A DNA stretch of 64,000 nucleotides. Origin: Aristolochia californica. Taxonomy: Eukaryota; Streptophyta; Magnoliopsida; Piperales; Aristolochiaceae. Below, piece after piece: positions 36,973 to 49,935 of this stretch. Below the pieces are notes generated by a model. That model made no database searches and was not told the DNA's origin. It saw only the letters and a list, made by a program, of their open reading frames with translations. The stretch lies in NCBI GenBank assembly GCA_029961685.1, contig JARWKL010000007.1, positions 7,336,708 through 7,400,707 of the forward strand, given 5' to 3'. A program made the position numbers and the translations under genes. Each line of letters opens with the position of its first letter. The stretch's first letter is position 1.

Positions 36973-38739
36973 CTAAAATGACACTGCAGCGTTTCTCGGA
37001 ACAGCGACTGCATGGAGGGGCTTCTTCATCTCGCAGGACAGCTTCAAGACTTCGCCGAGATCAATGGAAAGTTGTTCAGCTGGAACCCATTCGAAGTGGT
37101 GAACGAGTTTCGCGATCCAGAGGCTCACAGTAACGAGACCGAGGTTCTTTCCGGGACAAACCCTCCGGCCGGCTCCGAACGGTGCCAGCCTCAGGTCGTT
37201 GCCCCGAACATCGACGTTCTCCCCGCCGGCTGACGGCAGAAACCTGTCGGGGTTGAATTGAAGGGGGTTTGTCCATACCTTCTCGTCGTGAGTGATGGCC
37301 CACATGTTGACCATCGCGGTGGTTCGCGAGGGAATGACCATGCCGTTACTGAGGTGCACGTCTGACGTAGAGAGACGAGCCCAGGAGAGCAGCGGACCCG
37401 GCGGATGGACTCGCAGGGATTCCTTCACGACGGCTTGAAGGTAAGGGAGCCTTGCCACGTCAGCATCGGTGACGCCCCTAGACGGGCCCACGACCGTGTC
37501 GAGCTCCTCTTGGAGCTTAGCCTGGACGTCTTGGTTGAGAACGAGCTCCGCCATCGTCCATTCAGTCAGAAGAGCCGTCGTGTCTGTGCCTCGGAAAACC
37601 ATTTCCTGAAAACAGATCAAATTCGGCCAGTTTCAGTAAGATTTTTAAAGGAGGAAAAGAGAGAAAAGCGATCAGCGGCTTGTTTATAATAATCTCATGA
37701 AGCATTTTTTAATAAGAAAAAGCGAAGAGAAACTCACCCACAGAACTGCAACCATGTCATCTTCTTCGAGCTTCTCTGCGCCGTCAAAAGACAGTAAAAC
37801 ATCAACGAAATCAGAGTTGTCGTCTTCGTGTTTATTAAAAGCTCTCGCTTTATGCTCGTCAATGATCCCCTTCACAAGCTTTCGGACTCGAGGAACGAGT
37901 GCAGCACATCTTTTACTGATGCCAAAAGGGTCATGAAACCAGTTCAACCATGGCAGAAAGTCGGACCAGTTAAAAGCACCCAGAAGCTCAAACCCTTCTT
38001 TCACCATCTCTTTCAGCTCCCGCGCCTCTTCACTGACACCCGCAGGGTCGTAACGCCTCCCGAACACGCTCCCCATGATATTATTGAGAGCAGCTGCCTG
38101 CAGGTGCGGCCTAAGGAGAACAAACCCGCGCAAAGTCTGCTCCCGAGCGACGGCAGCCAACATGGCGAGACTGTCTTGCTGGCGACCAGCCTCGTGAGCA
38201 AAGATGCGGCGAGGGGAGAACAGATGGGACGAAGCGACCCTTCGCAGCATCCGCCAGTACTCCCCGTTGGGTGCGAAGCCAATGGCCCGTGTGAACATGA
38301 GCTGCTTGGCCGACTGCTTCAAAGGCCGATCAGCAAAGTGAGGAGAGGTGAGGATCTCTTTAGCCGTGACGGGGTCGGAAGCCACGACGACTGGGGTTGA
38401 TCCAAGGCTGAAAGCCATGAGCTTGGTGGCCGCTCGGGAGGAAGCCATGGCAGCAAGCGAACGATGAGCAAGCCCATGACTCAGAGCTAAGAGACTCCCG
38501 AAAACAGGCAAGCCCCGTGCCCCAGGAATGGCAGCCCGACCGAGCTGGTTACGCCCGTTCTTCCAGGCAGTGCCACCGGTGGTGAAAGCCCAAGAGAGAA
38601 CCCCAACAGACACAAACGCCAGCAAAACTGCGACCACAACAAGACCATCGAACAAGTTTTCCGTTCCTAAAAAAGCCGGGATCGTGAAAACCCACCAGCT
38701 CGTATCCTGCGAAGAACCCACACCCAAACCAACCTCCAT
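36973..38739 (-). CDS. CYP78A: Cytochrome P450, CYP78A family (CYP78A7-like)
   Basis: Two exons (37738-38739 and 36973-37605) join in phase 0 across a 132-bp GT-AG intron, giving 544 residues. CYP78A proteins are plant monooxygenases of the endoplasmic reticulum membrane that promote organ and seed growth; the substrate is not established. After a hydrophobic anchor (residues about 28-55) comes the proline-rich hinge [14 protein letters not shown]. Motifs: I-helix FRGTDTT (340-344 core), ExxR in KESLR (Glu396, Arg399), PDRF, and the heme loop [12 protein letters not shown] with ligand Cys484. The single intron just before [10 protein letters not shown], the WKNGRN and [12 protein letters not shown] blocks and [10 protein letters not shown] are typical of the family. 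N-terminal features (LGTENLFDG) look closest to CYP78A7, from recall. No damage seen, so probably functional. Confidence 0.93.
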
Positions 38740-38868
38740 GACACCAGGAAATATAAAGCTAGAGCGACTCAGACTGAGCAGAGAAGAATAAGAGGAAACA
38801 CAGATGAAGAGAGGAAAAAAAAGAAACCAGTGAGAAACAGAGGTGAAGAAGAAGACGGGTTTACAGAC

Positions 38869-38878
38869 CTTATATGGA
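38869..38878 (-). promoter_or_regulatory. Candidate TATA box of CYP78A
   Basis: On the minus strand CCATATAAGG lies about 130 bases before the start codon at 38739, leaving a leader of about 100 bases. The surrounding sequence is purine-rich. Confidence 0.45.
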
Positions 38879-38889
38879 CTTCACTACGA

Positions 38890-40329
38890 ATCGTCGCGAT
38901 TAAGAGAAATGATTAATGACAGAGATTATGAACGCCATGGACAGCGAAAGGGCCGCGCAGTGCGGCCTCATTAATTGACTGTAATTAATTCAGATTACAG
39001 TCAGAGACTTTAAAAAATTATAATTACCATACTACCCTCTATAATTACTTTTATCGTGGGTGCAATAGAGATTTCGCAAGCAAGTCCACAAAACCGAGAA
39101 TTGTGTAAATACGGCAAATTTATGAGGGCATTTCCCTAAGAGACGAGGACCACGAAAGACAAGCCATGTGGAAAGAGCAAATCAACGTGTGAGATGCAGC
39201 TTCTCACACCTGGGCCCACGGTGACAGTTAGAAGTGGGCCAGAATGCGAGGTGGTACAGGAAGGTTGTCTTTTTTGTCCTCAAAAGAAAGGAAGGAATTT
39301 ATGGAAGGGGGGTGGTCGAAACCGAAGCGAGGCAAAGAAATGAGTCCACAGAATTGCGAGGGACAGAACGACGAGGCCCGTAGGGAACGGCTTGTAGGGC
39401 TAGTGATGCATTGGGAGGGGAGATTTGGGGGTTTTTAATGTGAGCCGCCAAGGGAGGCAAGAGCGGTAACTGGTAAGCGGTAACCGGTAACTGACTTTTG
39501 TTTATTTATTTGGATTACAGGTTAAAAGGGGAAAAAGGTAACAATCTTCCTTATGAGAACGCTTAAAATGTGTTTGTTATGATTCACGTAACATAGATGA
39601 GTTGGGGGAGGAAAAAAATAAGAAACATGAACTTGGAGAGAAATTTTTAATCATTAAATTTTAAAATATTACTAATTTTATTTTATTTTTCATTTTCTAC
39701 TTGTATCCAAATAAGGGAATTATATTTCTTTTCTATTTTTTCTTTTATTTTTATGGGTATTCAAATAAGAGAAAATAAACCTCTTTTCTTTTCTTTTTCT
39801 CAACACAGCCTTAGGGTTTAGATTTTTGTCTCAGCTTTATTTATGTTCTTGTTGCATCCATGTATATCTAAATATATTTATTTAGATTAGTAGGGTGGGC
39901 TGCCTTCCATGAGGTTGAAGAAAGGAAAAGACATAACAAGATGTAATAGTTTTAGACATAAGTATCGTTGAGATGTGTCTCTTATGATTATACGTAATAT
40001 AAATGAGACTCATTCATAAGTGAAGAGGAGCTTATTTATATATTTTTTATAGATATTTAAATAGGGTTTATTTATGTTCACTTCTAGGGTGTTAATTTCG
40101 CAGCGGTTTCTATGTAAGATAAAAGAGAAAGAGAGAATAAGACGAAGAAAATAAATTGTTGCAAGGGTAGAGAGGAAGAGTTGGACATGTGAGAAAAAAA
40201 ATCCCAAAGAGAAGAAGCTCCCTTGGTAGGTAATTAGGAGGGCTCCTTATTTCTTATTATTTATAATGAGTGAGATGAAAATTACACCCTTAGGGCAACT
40301 AGAAAATAACAAAAAGTGAAACTAAATAG
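38890..40329. other. Intergenic region upstream of CYP78A
   Basis: No recognised gene. It must contain the CYP78A promoter on its left side. The right part (about 40000-40329) may be the LTR of the neighbouring minus-strand Copia relic: it has a TATA-like ATTATAAATAAT on the minus strand near 40255. Confidence 0.4.
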
Positions 40330-42430
40330 AAGCTAAATAAAACTTATTACAGCATTATCTTTAACACCAAGTCTAGAACATGAGTGTTGAAGTCGTCTTA
40401 TTGCAACTGTCGTTGTTAAGATATCTTCAAGTTGCCTCTTGGAGGAGATGTAATGTATGTTAATAGTTCTAACTCTTAAGTTTTTTTCCCAAATGAAGTG
40501 ACTATCGATCTCGATGTTTTTTGTTCTCTAATGAAACATTTGATCTATAGCAATATGAATGGTTGTTTGATTATTACAATGGAGTTACATAGGAGTTTCT
40601 GTAGAGAAACTTCATCCACAACATTTTACTAAATTCTTGCGTTACAACACAATATTCTAGTTTTTATTGTGTAAAAACTTGAAGTGGGTTTTCTATCATC
40701 AAGAGAATCTCTCTACTCTATGTCTACAAACCCTTTAATAATAACATGTTTGTGATTCCTATACAACAACCCCTATCTTGGATTCTTCTTTAAATATTTC
40801 AAAATTCTTTCAAGTGCATGACAGTGAAAAAGTTGAGGTTGATGCATAAACTGACTATTGACACTCACAAAAAAAAAAAAAAATATTCTCTAGTTACTAT
40901 CAAATAAATTAACTTGCCAACTAATCTTTTGAACTTTCCAACATTTATCGCATTATCTGATTTTGCATAGAATTTCACATTATTGTCCATGGGAGTATCA
41001 AGTTACCTACAACTAAGCATTTCAGTGTTTTCACACTTTTGTTGTGATAAACCAATACCATGTTGAGATTGTAACACTTCAATGCCAAGAAACTCTTTTG
41101 TTTCAAATACTTTACACAACCCTTATTTTATCTAGTGAATACCACTAGTATCACTCCTGCTGAGAATAATATCATTGACACAAACAATCATAAGAACTAC
41201 ACTCTTACTATTATGTTTAAAAAATATAGAGTAGTTTATCTCACACGTCTTCAAAGTAAAATTGTTAGGCAACCTTGTTAAATTATCAAATTATGCTTGT
41301 GATGATTGTTTGAGTCCATAAATTGAGTTTTTAAATCTACAAACCTCCTCTCCCCTTAAAAACTAGGTAGTTAAAGTATATATACCTCTTTATGGATTCC
41401 ATTAAGAAATGTATTACTAACATCAAATTGATGAATAGACCAAATCAAATTTGTAGCAAGAGAGATAAAAACCCTTACAAAAATAAGTTTGACGAGTAGA
41501 CATATCTATTCATAGTAAATGTCATAAGTTTGTGCAAACCCTTTTGGCAACCAACCTAATTTTAAGTGAGCAATGTTGTCATTTGGATTATGCTTAACTA
41601 TGAAAACTCATCGACAACTCACTTCTACCAACTAATAAACTCAAAATCTTTTATCTTACTAATCCATATGAGACTATTCATTAACACTCCCCCTCACATG
41701 TGATAATTTGGGTGGAAACCTTCACTTGTGGTACGTGGATAATTTGGGTGGAATGCCCATATACTGAGTGGTTGCTCTGATACCATGTTAAATTAGGTCC
41801 AAGGCCCTATCCCAAAATGACTAGCCACTTAGGAAACCTCTTCTTCCAACTAATAAACTCAAGATCTTTTATCTCACTAATCTATGTGGGACTATTCTTT
41901 AACAGTGTCTAATCCCATATCTTATTTTCATACATGGTTATTATTTCTTCCTCCGTCACAACTCTCCACCTCAGTTGTTGCAGAGTTTCTTCATGACTTA
42001 TAGGAACGAAAGTAGTGGACAAACCTACTAGAAAAGAACAACACACTTTCGAGAATCTATGAGTGAAAATAAAATTAAAAATAAGATGGGAAGTGGAGGC
42101 CTTATGTTGAATACAAGAACAAGTTTTTTTCTAAATTGCAATTGGAGGAGTGTCATGTTAGGTCCAAACACAATAGGAGAAGACAAAAAATTTCTAACCT
42201 CATAATCAACAAAATGGGCAAGCGATTGGTTCACAAGTGGTGAGGGAACTACGGCAATGGCTGATCTAGAACATGTAGAAATAGTCGATCATATAGCTCA
42301 ACTAATTTGGGCATTACCTAAAAAATACTTAAAGCCTATATATCCCCTTTTTTTATTTTTAGAATAACCTAAGAAGATACACTTACAATATTTTGGATCT
42401 TTTATTTCTTCCTAATAAAAAACTATGAAC
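40330..42430 (-). mobile_element. Copia relic, heavily decayed
   Basis: Minus-strand patches follow Copia order from right to left. Integrase tail is near 42355-42405 (KCIFLGYSKNKK). The start of reverse transcriptase is near 41940-41990 (LRWRVVTEEEIITMYENKIW). The palm is near 41170-41215 (IVCVNDIILS, for the usual YVDDI), followed by EFLGIEVLQSQHGIGLSQQK near 41045-41110. The RNase H tail is near 40390-40540 (EIDSHFIWEKNLRVRTINIH). Stops and frameshifts are frequent. No LTR pair could be fixed. A TRIM-like insert interrupts it at about 41620-41904. Confidence 0.75.
41620..41904 (-). mobile_element. TRIM-like mini-retroelement, truncated
   Basis: A 119-bp LTR at 41786-41904 reads, on the minus strand, from TGTTAAAGAATAGTCCCACA to TTTAACA. 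It is followed directly by a perfect primer site TGGTATCAGAGC, about 90 bases of internal sequence, a purine tract GTGAGGGGGAG, and then a second LTR copy (41620-41696) beginning TGTTAATGAATAGTC. There is no coding capacity. Small LTRs, primer site and purine tract without genes define TRIM elements. The left LTR is cut short. Confidence 0.8.
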
Positions 42431-43138
42431 TAAGCAATCACATTCAAATTGTAGAATTAGAAGTGAAAATTGAAGACAAGTCGGGAAAAAAAGATGATTT
42501 ATTATAAAGGACACTAGAGGCAAGTAATTAATGAAATAGCATGCAAACAAGACAACATAAAGCCAAGAAAATTGATGAACAGAGTAAGGCTTGACAACTT
42601 CTCATAAATATCTATTTACAATACCATTTTATTGAGGCATACTTTGATGAATTATATCTTGCTAGGTGCAAAAAAGGTTAGAACATAGAGAAACATATCC
42701 TTCGGCTTTATTAGCACAAAAAAATGTATTTTTTTTTTTAAAATTGAGCCTCAACCATAATAGAAAAAGATTCAAAAATAAGAAAAATTACTTATCTCTC
42801 TTTCATTACACATGTGAGAGTAACAAAAAGGCAATTACACGTGTGCTTGAATCACATGCACATATATCAATTTTTTTTCACACAAACGACCAACAAAAGT
42901 TTAAGGAATATTAAATACGGGTGTGTTTTTGTTAATCGAAAAGTGTAAGAAAAAATGTCATAAATAAATTTTTATTGACAAAATCAAATCGGTAATTTTA
43001 TTATTTTTTTAGACTAATGCCTTTTTTTTTTGCTTCATTCATCTTGCATCTAATAAAATTCTAAGAATAATAAAAAAATATATTTCTATTATAGGAAAAA
43101 TAAACTAGAGGTACAAGACGTCATTCCGAAGAGGCTTT
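42431..43138. other. Spacer, no gene
   Basis: AT-rich, with several long A or T runs. No feature recognised. Confidence 0.45.
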
Positions 43139-43143
43139 ATTTG

Positions 43144-43341
43144 TGTTGGGTCCCGATTTCATTCGGGACAAAACTATAAATACTGGTCTTGTTTAGACCT
43201 TTTATGTAATTTTTTGTCTGAAGTATTTAACTTCTTGTAACCTAGGTTTACTATGGAATAATCAAGAAATTTTGAACTCCCGCTCTGTTTTCCCATTTTC
43301 TCGTTGGTCGTCGTCTCTCTGAAACTCTGAAAAACCCAACA
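43144..43341 (+). repeat. 5' LTR
   Basis: 198-bp LTR with TATA-like CTATAAATACTGG at about 43173 and an AATAATCAAG segment before the end. Confidence 0.94.
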
Positions 43342-43792
43342 TCTGGTATCAGAGCTTAGGGTTCTGTTTCCGCTGCCGAGCTCAAGGAGAACTGTCGTTG
43401 TTGCTCCTTCGTTGCCGCAGAGAGAGGAGAGCTGTCGCAGTTGCTAGTCGTTCTCGTAGAGAGACTCGTTGTTGGCTGAAACTCTGTTTCTCTGCTGAAG
43501 CTCTATTTTTTGCCGTTTTTTGGAGAAGGGAGAATCCGTGGGATTCTAGACAGGCATCAAGTCCTTTGCACCATTGTCGAAGACACTGACGCCTCATCGT
43601 CTAACCTCCTTCAGAGACCAGAATTTTTTTCTAACATGTGCTCAAGTTTTTTGAGACTCTTGTTGATGCGTCGTCACTGTTGACGGCAGAAGGAGGAGAG
43701 GAGTTTGCCGTGCGCTCAGTCCGACGACGCTGTTTCGATAATTTCGTTCTAGTAATTTTTTTGTGTTATGAATTTATCAATAAATTGTTGGA

Positions 43793-44713
43793 ATGGAGGA
43801 GGGAAATCAAAATCAGGGTACGATGATTAAGTTTTCTTCGTCCAATTACTCCATCTGGAAGTCCAAAATGGAAGATTTCCTGTTTTGTAAGGATGCCTAT
43901 GAACCAATAATGGGTGTGAAACCAGGGGATAAAACTGATGCTGCTTGGAATTTATCCAACCGCAAAATTGTAGCCTTGATTAGACAGTGGGTCAATGATT
44001 CAGTATTTCATCATGTCTCAACAGAAACCGATGCCAAGAAGTTGTGAGAGAAACTTAAGAGTTTGTATGAGCGCAAAATAGCCCAAAACAAAGCATTTTT
44101 CATTCGGAAACTTGTGACCATGAAGTATTACGAGGGCTCATCAGTAAGTGAGCATTTGAGTCGGTTCCAGGACTGTGTGAATCGGCTAGCTACTATGAAA
44201 TTGGTTTTGGATGAAGAACTACAAGCCTTGATTCTTTTGAGTTCCTTACCAGATAGTTGGGAGACTCTTGTAGTGTCATTGAGCAATTCGGCACCGAATG
44301 GTACTATGACTCTTGCCATGGTGAAAGATAGCATGCTCAATGAGGAGTTGAGGCGTAAAGAGTTGGGTATTACAAACGAGTCAATTGCTCTTGTTACTGA
44401 GAATCGTGGAAGGAGTAGACATAGAAACTCTCACGGACATGACAACAATGATAAGTCGAAAGGGAGATCAAAATCTCGCAAGGGCATTGTTTGCTACTAT
44501 TGCCAAAAATAGGGACACATGAAGTTTGAGTGCAAAAAACTGAAGGCAAAGATTGAGAGGGATCAGTATAGACCCAGATCTGATGAGAATGAGAAGGAAA
44601 GCACCACTACCGCAGTCACTGCATATGACGGTGAAGTGATCATTGCTTGTGATGCCGGTTTTGTCAATTTCATAAGTCAAGACTCCACTTGGGTGATAGA
44701 CTCAGCAACTTAA
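43793..44713 (+). pseudogene. Copia gag and protease, broken
   Basis: One frame runs from ATG 43793 (MEEGNQNQGTMIKFSSSNYS) through the UBN2-type gag fold, with only nonsense changes: TGA at 44045, TAG at 44510, TAA at 44711. The zinc knuckle CYYCQKxGHMKFEC is intact except that the TAG falls inside it. The protease motif reads WVIDSAT followed by the stop, where D-S-G-A is expected. The damage is thus point mutation, not rearrangement, in this part. Confidence 0.88.
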
Positions 44714-44819
44714 TTTCATGTCAACTCTAGACGTGACTTGTTCACTTCTTACAGGCAAGGTGATTTTGGCAAGGTAAGAATGGGGAATGATTGGGTATGC
44801 TACATCTCCGGCATTGTAG

Positions 44820-47701
44820 GTGTGTGTGGAGACCAGTGTGGGGTGTAAGTTACTTCTCAAGAATGTTCGGCATGTACCGGATATGAGGCTTCATTTGATT
44901 TCTATCGGTGCTCTTGATGATGAAGGGTACCATAGTCATTTTGGTGACGGGAAGTGGAAGTTGTCCAAAGGTTCTCTTGTTGTTGCCCAGGGTGAGAAAT
45001 CAAACTCGCTTTATACAACGTGGGTTAAATTATGTGGTGAGGTGAATGAAGTATAAGGTAACTCAACCGATTTGTTGCACTTGCAGCTAGGTCACATGAG
45101 TGAGAAAAGGCTTCAAATTCTTGCTAGAAAGGATTGTGTGCCGAGTGATGGTACATCTCTGAAATCATGTACGCATTGTTTGGCAGGTAAGCAACATCGA
45201 ATTGCTTTCAAGAGAAGTCCTACCACTAAGAAGTCGAATGTTTTGGATTTGGTTCATGCACGCTGGGAGGAGCTCTTTACTTTTTCACTTTCGTGGATGA
45301 TCATTCTAGAAAGCTATGGGTTTATGCCTTGAAGACAAAGAATCAAGTTTTGGAAGTGTTCAAACAGTTCCTTGCTGCAGTTGAAAGAGAATCAGGTCGA
45401 AAATTAAAAGGCATTCGATCTGACAATGGTGGTGAGTACCGCAAGCCATTTGAAACCTTCGGCAAGGTTAATGGAATCAAGCTTGAAAGAACGGTGCCAA
45501 AACCCCACAACAGAATGGAGTGGCTGAGAGAATGAATCGCACAATTTGTGAGAGAATACGGTGCATGCTCTCTCACTCGAAGCTTTCAAAAGATTTTTGG
45601 GGTGAAGCGATGAATACCGCTGTCCATTTGATTAATCTTTCACCTTCTCATGCACTAGATGGTGATGTTCCTGAGCGGGTTTGGACCGACAAAGATGTGT
45701 CTTATGGACACTTGCGGGTATTTGGTTGTCGAGTATTTGTGCACATTCCTAGATATGAAAGAGCTAAGCTTGATAGCAAGACAAAGGAGTGTATTTTCTT
45801 GGGTTACAAAACCTGTGAATTTGGTTTTAGACTGTGGGATCCGATTGAGAAGAAGGTGTTAAGGAGTAGGGATGTAGTTTTCTTTGAAGAAGAAACTGTT
45901 GAGAATTTAGGAAATCCTAAAAATGTGAAAACCTCTTCTAGTCACTTTGTTGATCTTACACCCATCTCAAGTAACCAAGAAGTTGAAAGCAACTAGAATA
46001 CTGAAACTGAAGATCAAGGTGGGCAATCAGAAAATCAAGGTCCACGTTTACAAGAGTTGAAAAGATCAAATCATGAACGAAAGCCTACTACAAGATACTC
46101 TCCACATGAGTATGTTTTGCTCACTGACGATGGTGAACCTGAAAGCTTTGAAGAAGCTATGTGTCATGAGCAAAAGGGTGAGTGGTTTGAAGCTATGTAA
46201 GATGAGATGAATTCCTTGCATAAAAATCGCACCTTTGAGTTAGTTGAATTGCCTAAGGGTAAGAAGGTACTCAAGAACAAATGGGTGTTTCGTTTGAAAT
46301 CAGATGACACAGATTCAAAGCCGAGGTACAAGGATCGGTTAATTGTGAAGGGATTTGATCAAAAGAAGGGGATTGATTTTGAGGAGATATTCTCCCCCGT
46401 GGTCAAGATGTCCTCTATTCGGGTTATACTCGGTTTGGCCGCTAGTTTGAATCTGGAGATTGAGCAGCTTGATGTGAAAACCGTTTTTCTTCATGGTGAT
46501 TTGGAGGAGGAGCTCTATATGGAGCAACCCGAGGGATTTGCTTAAAAAGGCAAAGATGACTTGGTGTGCAGATTGAGAAGGAGCCTTTATGGCTTGAAAC
46601 AAGCACCGCGAAACTGGTATAAAAGATTTGAATCCTTTATGTGTGACAACAATTTCAGTAAGACCACTTCCGACAATTGCGTCTTCATGAAAAGGTACTC
46701 TAGTGGTAATTTCATTATTCTTTTACTCTATGTCGATGACATGTTGGTTGTCGGTAATGATACAAAGGAGATAGGAGCTTTGAAAGAAAAACTTGGGAAT
46801 GAGTTTGCAATGAAGGATTTAGGTCCCGCAAAGCAAATTCTTGATATGAGAATCACTAGAGATCGGGAAAGGTGCAAACTTTGGTTGTCACAAGAAAGGT
46901 ATTTGGGAAAGGTGCTTGAACAGTTCAATATGAGCAAATGCAAACCGGGTTTTCTCCACTTGGTAGTCATCTCAAGTTGACATTTGATGATTATCCAAAG
47001 GATGAAAAGGATAAAGAGGAAATGAAGAAGGTGTCGTATGCATATGTGGTTGGTTCATTGATGTATGCAATGGTGTGTACAAGGCCGGATATTGCTAATG
47101 CTGTTGGAGTGGTAAGTCATTATCTCTCCAACCTTGGAAAAACTCATTTGGATACTGTAAAATGGATTCTTTAGTACATTCGCGGTACTACTGGTTATTG
47201 TCTCTGTTACGGGGCTAGTAAACCGGTTCTAGAGGCATATACAGATGCTGATTGGGCCGGAGATGTTGACTCGAGGAAGTCAACATCCGGTTATTTGGTT
47301 TGTTTTGCGAATGGTGTTGTCTCATGGCAATCGAGACTACAGAAATGTGTTGCACTCTCCACAACCGAAGCTGAATACATTACAATCACCGAAGCATGCA
47401 AAGAACTATTGTGGATGAAGAAGTTTTTCAAGAATTGGACATTCGGCAAGAGAAGTATGTGTTACTTTGTGATAGTCAAAGTGCAATCCATTTGAGCAAG
47501 AATCCCACATTTCATTCGAGATCAAAGCACATTGATCTACGTCATCATTGGATACGTGATGTGTTTGAAAAGAAAAAATTGATGTTGGAGAAAGTTCACA
47601 GGAGTGAGAATGGCTCCGACATGTTGACAAAGTCATTACCTCCTTTGAAGCTTGAAGCTTGTCGTGACAAAGCGGGTTTGGTTGAGGGTTCTACCTCATG
47701 A
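44820..47701 (+). pseudogene. Copia integrase, reverse transcriptase and RNase H, broken
   Basis: Domains in order: pre-integrase with LQLGHMSEKRLQILARKDCV and CTHC (45072-45190); integrase core with GIRSDNGGEYRKPF near 45411 and the RMNRTICERIRCML segment at 45529; the reverse transcriptase with FRLKSDDTDSKPRYKDRLIV (46290), a dNTP-region LDVKTVFLHGDLEEELYMEQ, and the palm motif YVDDMLVVG at about 46729; and RNase H with YTDADWAGDVDSRKSTSGY near 47240, then CDSQSAIHLSKNPTFHSRSK (47475). Frame changes occur between about 44713 and 44820, near 45300, near 45500, near 46940 and near 47400. Confidence 0.9.
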
Positions 47702-47715
47702 ATCGGGAGAAGTTT

Positions 47716-47905
47716 TGTTGGTCCCGATTTTATTCGGGACAGAATTGTAAATACTGGTTTTGTTTAGACCTTTTACGTAATATTCTGTTGAAATATTTAT
47801 ATTCTTGTAACCCCTGCGGAATAATCAAGAAATTTCGAACTCCCGCTCTGTTTTCCCGTTTTCTCTCTGGCCGTCGTCTCTCCGAAACTCTGAAAAAACC
47901 CAACA
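47716..47905 (+). repeat. 3' LTR
   Basis: 190-bp LTR matching 43144-43341 with substitutions and a few small deletions. Confidence 0.94.
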
Positions 47906-48181
47906 ATTTGGGATGGCGTGGCAGGGCTGCTGTAGTTTGATGGGATTCTGTTTTGCTACGAATATGTGGGCAAGATTGGGGATTACGATGTGAAGGAGGA
48001 TAAATGGAGGGAATTGAAAGGGAAATGATAAGGAATTACCCAAGCACTGGCCAACGTAGGCGGAAGGCTCCGATTTTTTTTGTGCAGAAATCGAAGTCTC
48101 TCAAGGTGTTTCTGGGGACTTACGGGGATGCTCCGAAGTTGTTTTGGCCGTGCCACAGGGGTCTTCCATCGCACACTGCAT
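47906..48181 (+). pseudogene. Kelch-like gene fragment
   Basis: Directly after the Copia element the plus strand reads [20 protein letters not shown], then, in another frame, ITQALANVGGRLR. The D-x-W-R-E-L and N-V-G-G-R-L pattern resembles one kelch blade of plant F-box/kelch proteins. Stops and a frame change show it is not functional. I see no matching kelch sequence on the left side of the Copia element. Confidence 0.35.
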
Positions 48182-48510
48182 AACTGAGATATGATGATAC
48201 TTTTCTACGCAATTTCTTGTGATCTTAAACCGCACTTTGTCACTGCTAGTTTAGTTTTTTGTTCGTCATGACTATCGCTTTTCATTTCTGTCTTTTTTAA
48301 TGGCTTCCCTTGTTCTGTCATGCCTCTTATAACGATTAATTTCGCTCGTATTGAATCTTTCAAGAAACGATAAAGGCGCTGATTACCTCACTTGGAGTTT
48401 CTCATCGTCTTGAACTTATTCAGGATAAGAACTTCAAACAGGGAAGTTTGAATTCTCTTTTGGATTGGTTGGCCAGTGTAATAGCATTCACCCAATGGAG
48501 CAGCACCAAC

Positions 48511-48547
<37 letters not shown>

Positions 48548-49935
48548 TCCTGTAGAAAAAACAGAGATTGGAGACAGAGTTAATGGAGTTTCTAAAAACA
48601 AAACTTAAATGATCATCTTTTCCATGTTCTGGTAACTAATCAAGGAGGTTGTGCGTAGAATTATTAGTCATTCTTTCTACTGAGGATATCATTGAAGTTT
48701 GCAGGTGGTGTTTGAACATCTCTTGAGGGAATCATTAGAACAAATCTCTTGGAATGACAACTGCTACAGAAAAAATCAAAGGCAACAATTTCGCAAGTTG
48801 GAGCTAGTGCAGGCTTTGTGCAATATAAATGGTTGTGAGTAATGTCAACATTGATGAGAAGTATCAGTAGTTGAGTCCTAAAATGTTGTTTGGAGGGCAG
48901 TAGACAGCCAGTCAAGTCATTGGCTTCTGCTGTTGCTAAGTTTTCTCTGCATCTTTTTTTATGGAATAGTGAATGGGTGTTCAGCATTGTTTGGGTCATG
49001 AGGCTTCAGCTTCGATGAATTCAAGTTGTTGAAGAGCTTTATTTTCCTGGATTACTGGGTTATAAGGTGTAGACATGGACATTGATTTGAATGTAGTTGT
49101 CATGCTGCCATGTTAAGGTTTTTAGATACATATCAGTTGCAATGTAAGTCCCAAATATTTTAGAATCAGGAATATCTGTCTAAGAAGAAAAACAACTGGC
49201 AGTACATCCGACAAGCCAACAAAAGCTTATCTTTTTTCCTCTCCAAGCTTTTCTTTTCTTGCAAGATTTTACTAAGAGAGTCTATGAAACCTGTATATGA
49301 GGATACCTTCCTACCAATTTCTTGTATGTGACTTGCATTACATTTTATGTTGGAATGAGAACTTGCATTGCCCTAAATGCCTATGCAGGCTTGATGCTTA
49401 TGCAGGAACAAAGGAAGATTTCAATGGAATACGCAACAGTCCCATTTCATGATTCATCCCTTCTTGTTCTCCTGAGGTAATTTCTTCAAAGAAATGTGAA
49501 AGTAAAATACTTACATTGGACGAAATGAAATATATCCCCATGAAATTATCATCGAGATGGAATCTCTTCTTTTTAAGCCCATGAAACTACCTTATCATCA
49601 AAGGATCAGGCCACTGGGATGATAAAAACAGTAAAGGCAGCATGATGGTAAACCCAGTAACATTCAGAAGAACCAGTTTAGTAGCCACCCCAAGATATTT
49701 CCACAGATCAAGGGTAAAAGACTTCCAACAATGTGCTTGATAATTGAAACTAAAATTCATGGTTTTAATTAACAGCTGAAGAACAGAGCAACTTTACCAG
49801 TTGTGACAGTTGGACTACAGAAGTTCTGAAATACGAATATATGTAAATACATGTAAAAGTGCAAATGTGGATAAGAACCATCAGTAGCATCGTTTCAACG
49901 TCGAACGTGGCAAACACTAGTACAAGGGAAATTCA
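48182..49935. other. Intergenic, no gene recognised
   Basis: AT-rich spacer with a (TAT)n microsatellite at 48511-48547. No conserved coding region seen. Confidence 0.5.
48511..48547. repeat. (TAT)12 microsatellite
   Basis: Uninterrupted TAT/ATT trinucleotide run. Confidence 0.97.

Larger units (their letters stand above)
43144..47905 (+). mobile_element. Copia LTR retrotransposon, full length, decayed
   Basis: LTRs at 43144-43341 and 47716-47905 run from TGTTGG to AACCCAACA and are flanked by a perfect duplication ATTTG (43139-43143 and 47906-47910). A perfect primer site TGGTATCAGAGC follows the left LTR at 43344. A purine-rich tract (CGGGAGAAG) precedes the right LTR. The order gag-protease-integrase-RT-RNase H is Copia. 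At least four frame changes and several stops disable it. The short LTRs (190-198 bp) and family signature differ from the element at 16287-21166. Confidence 0.96.
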
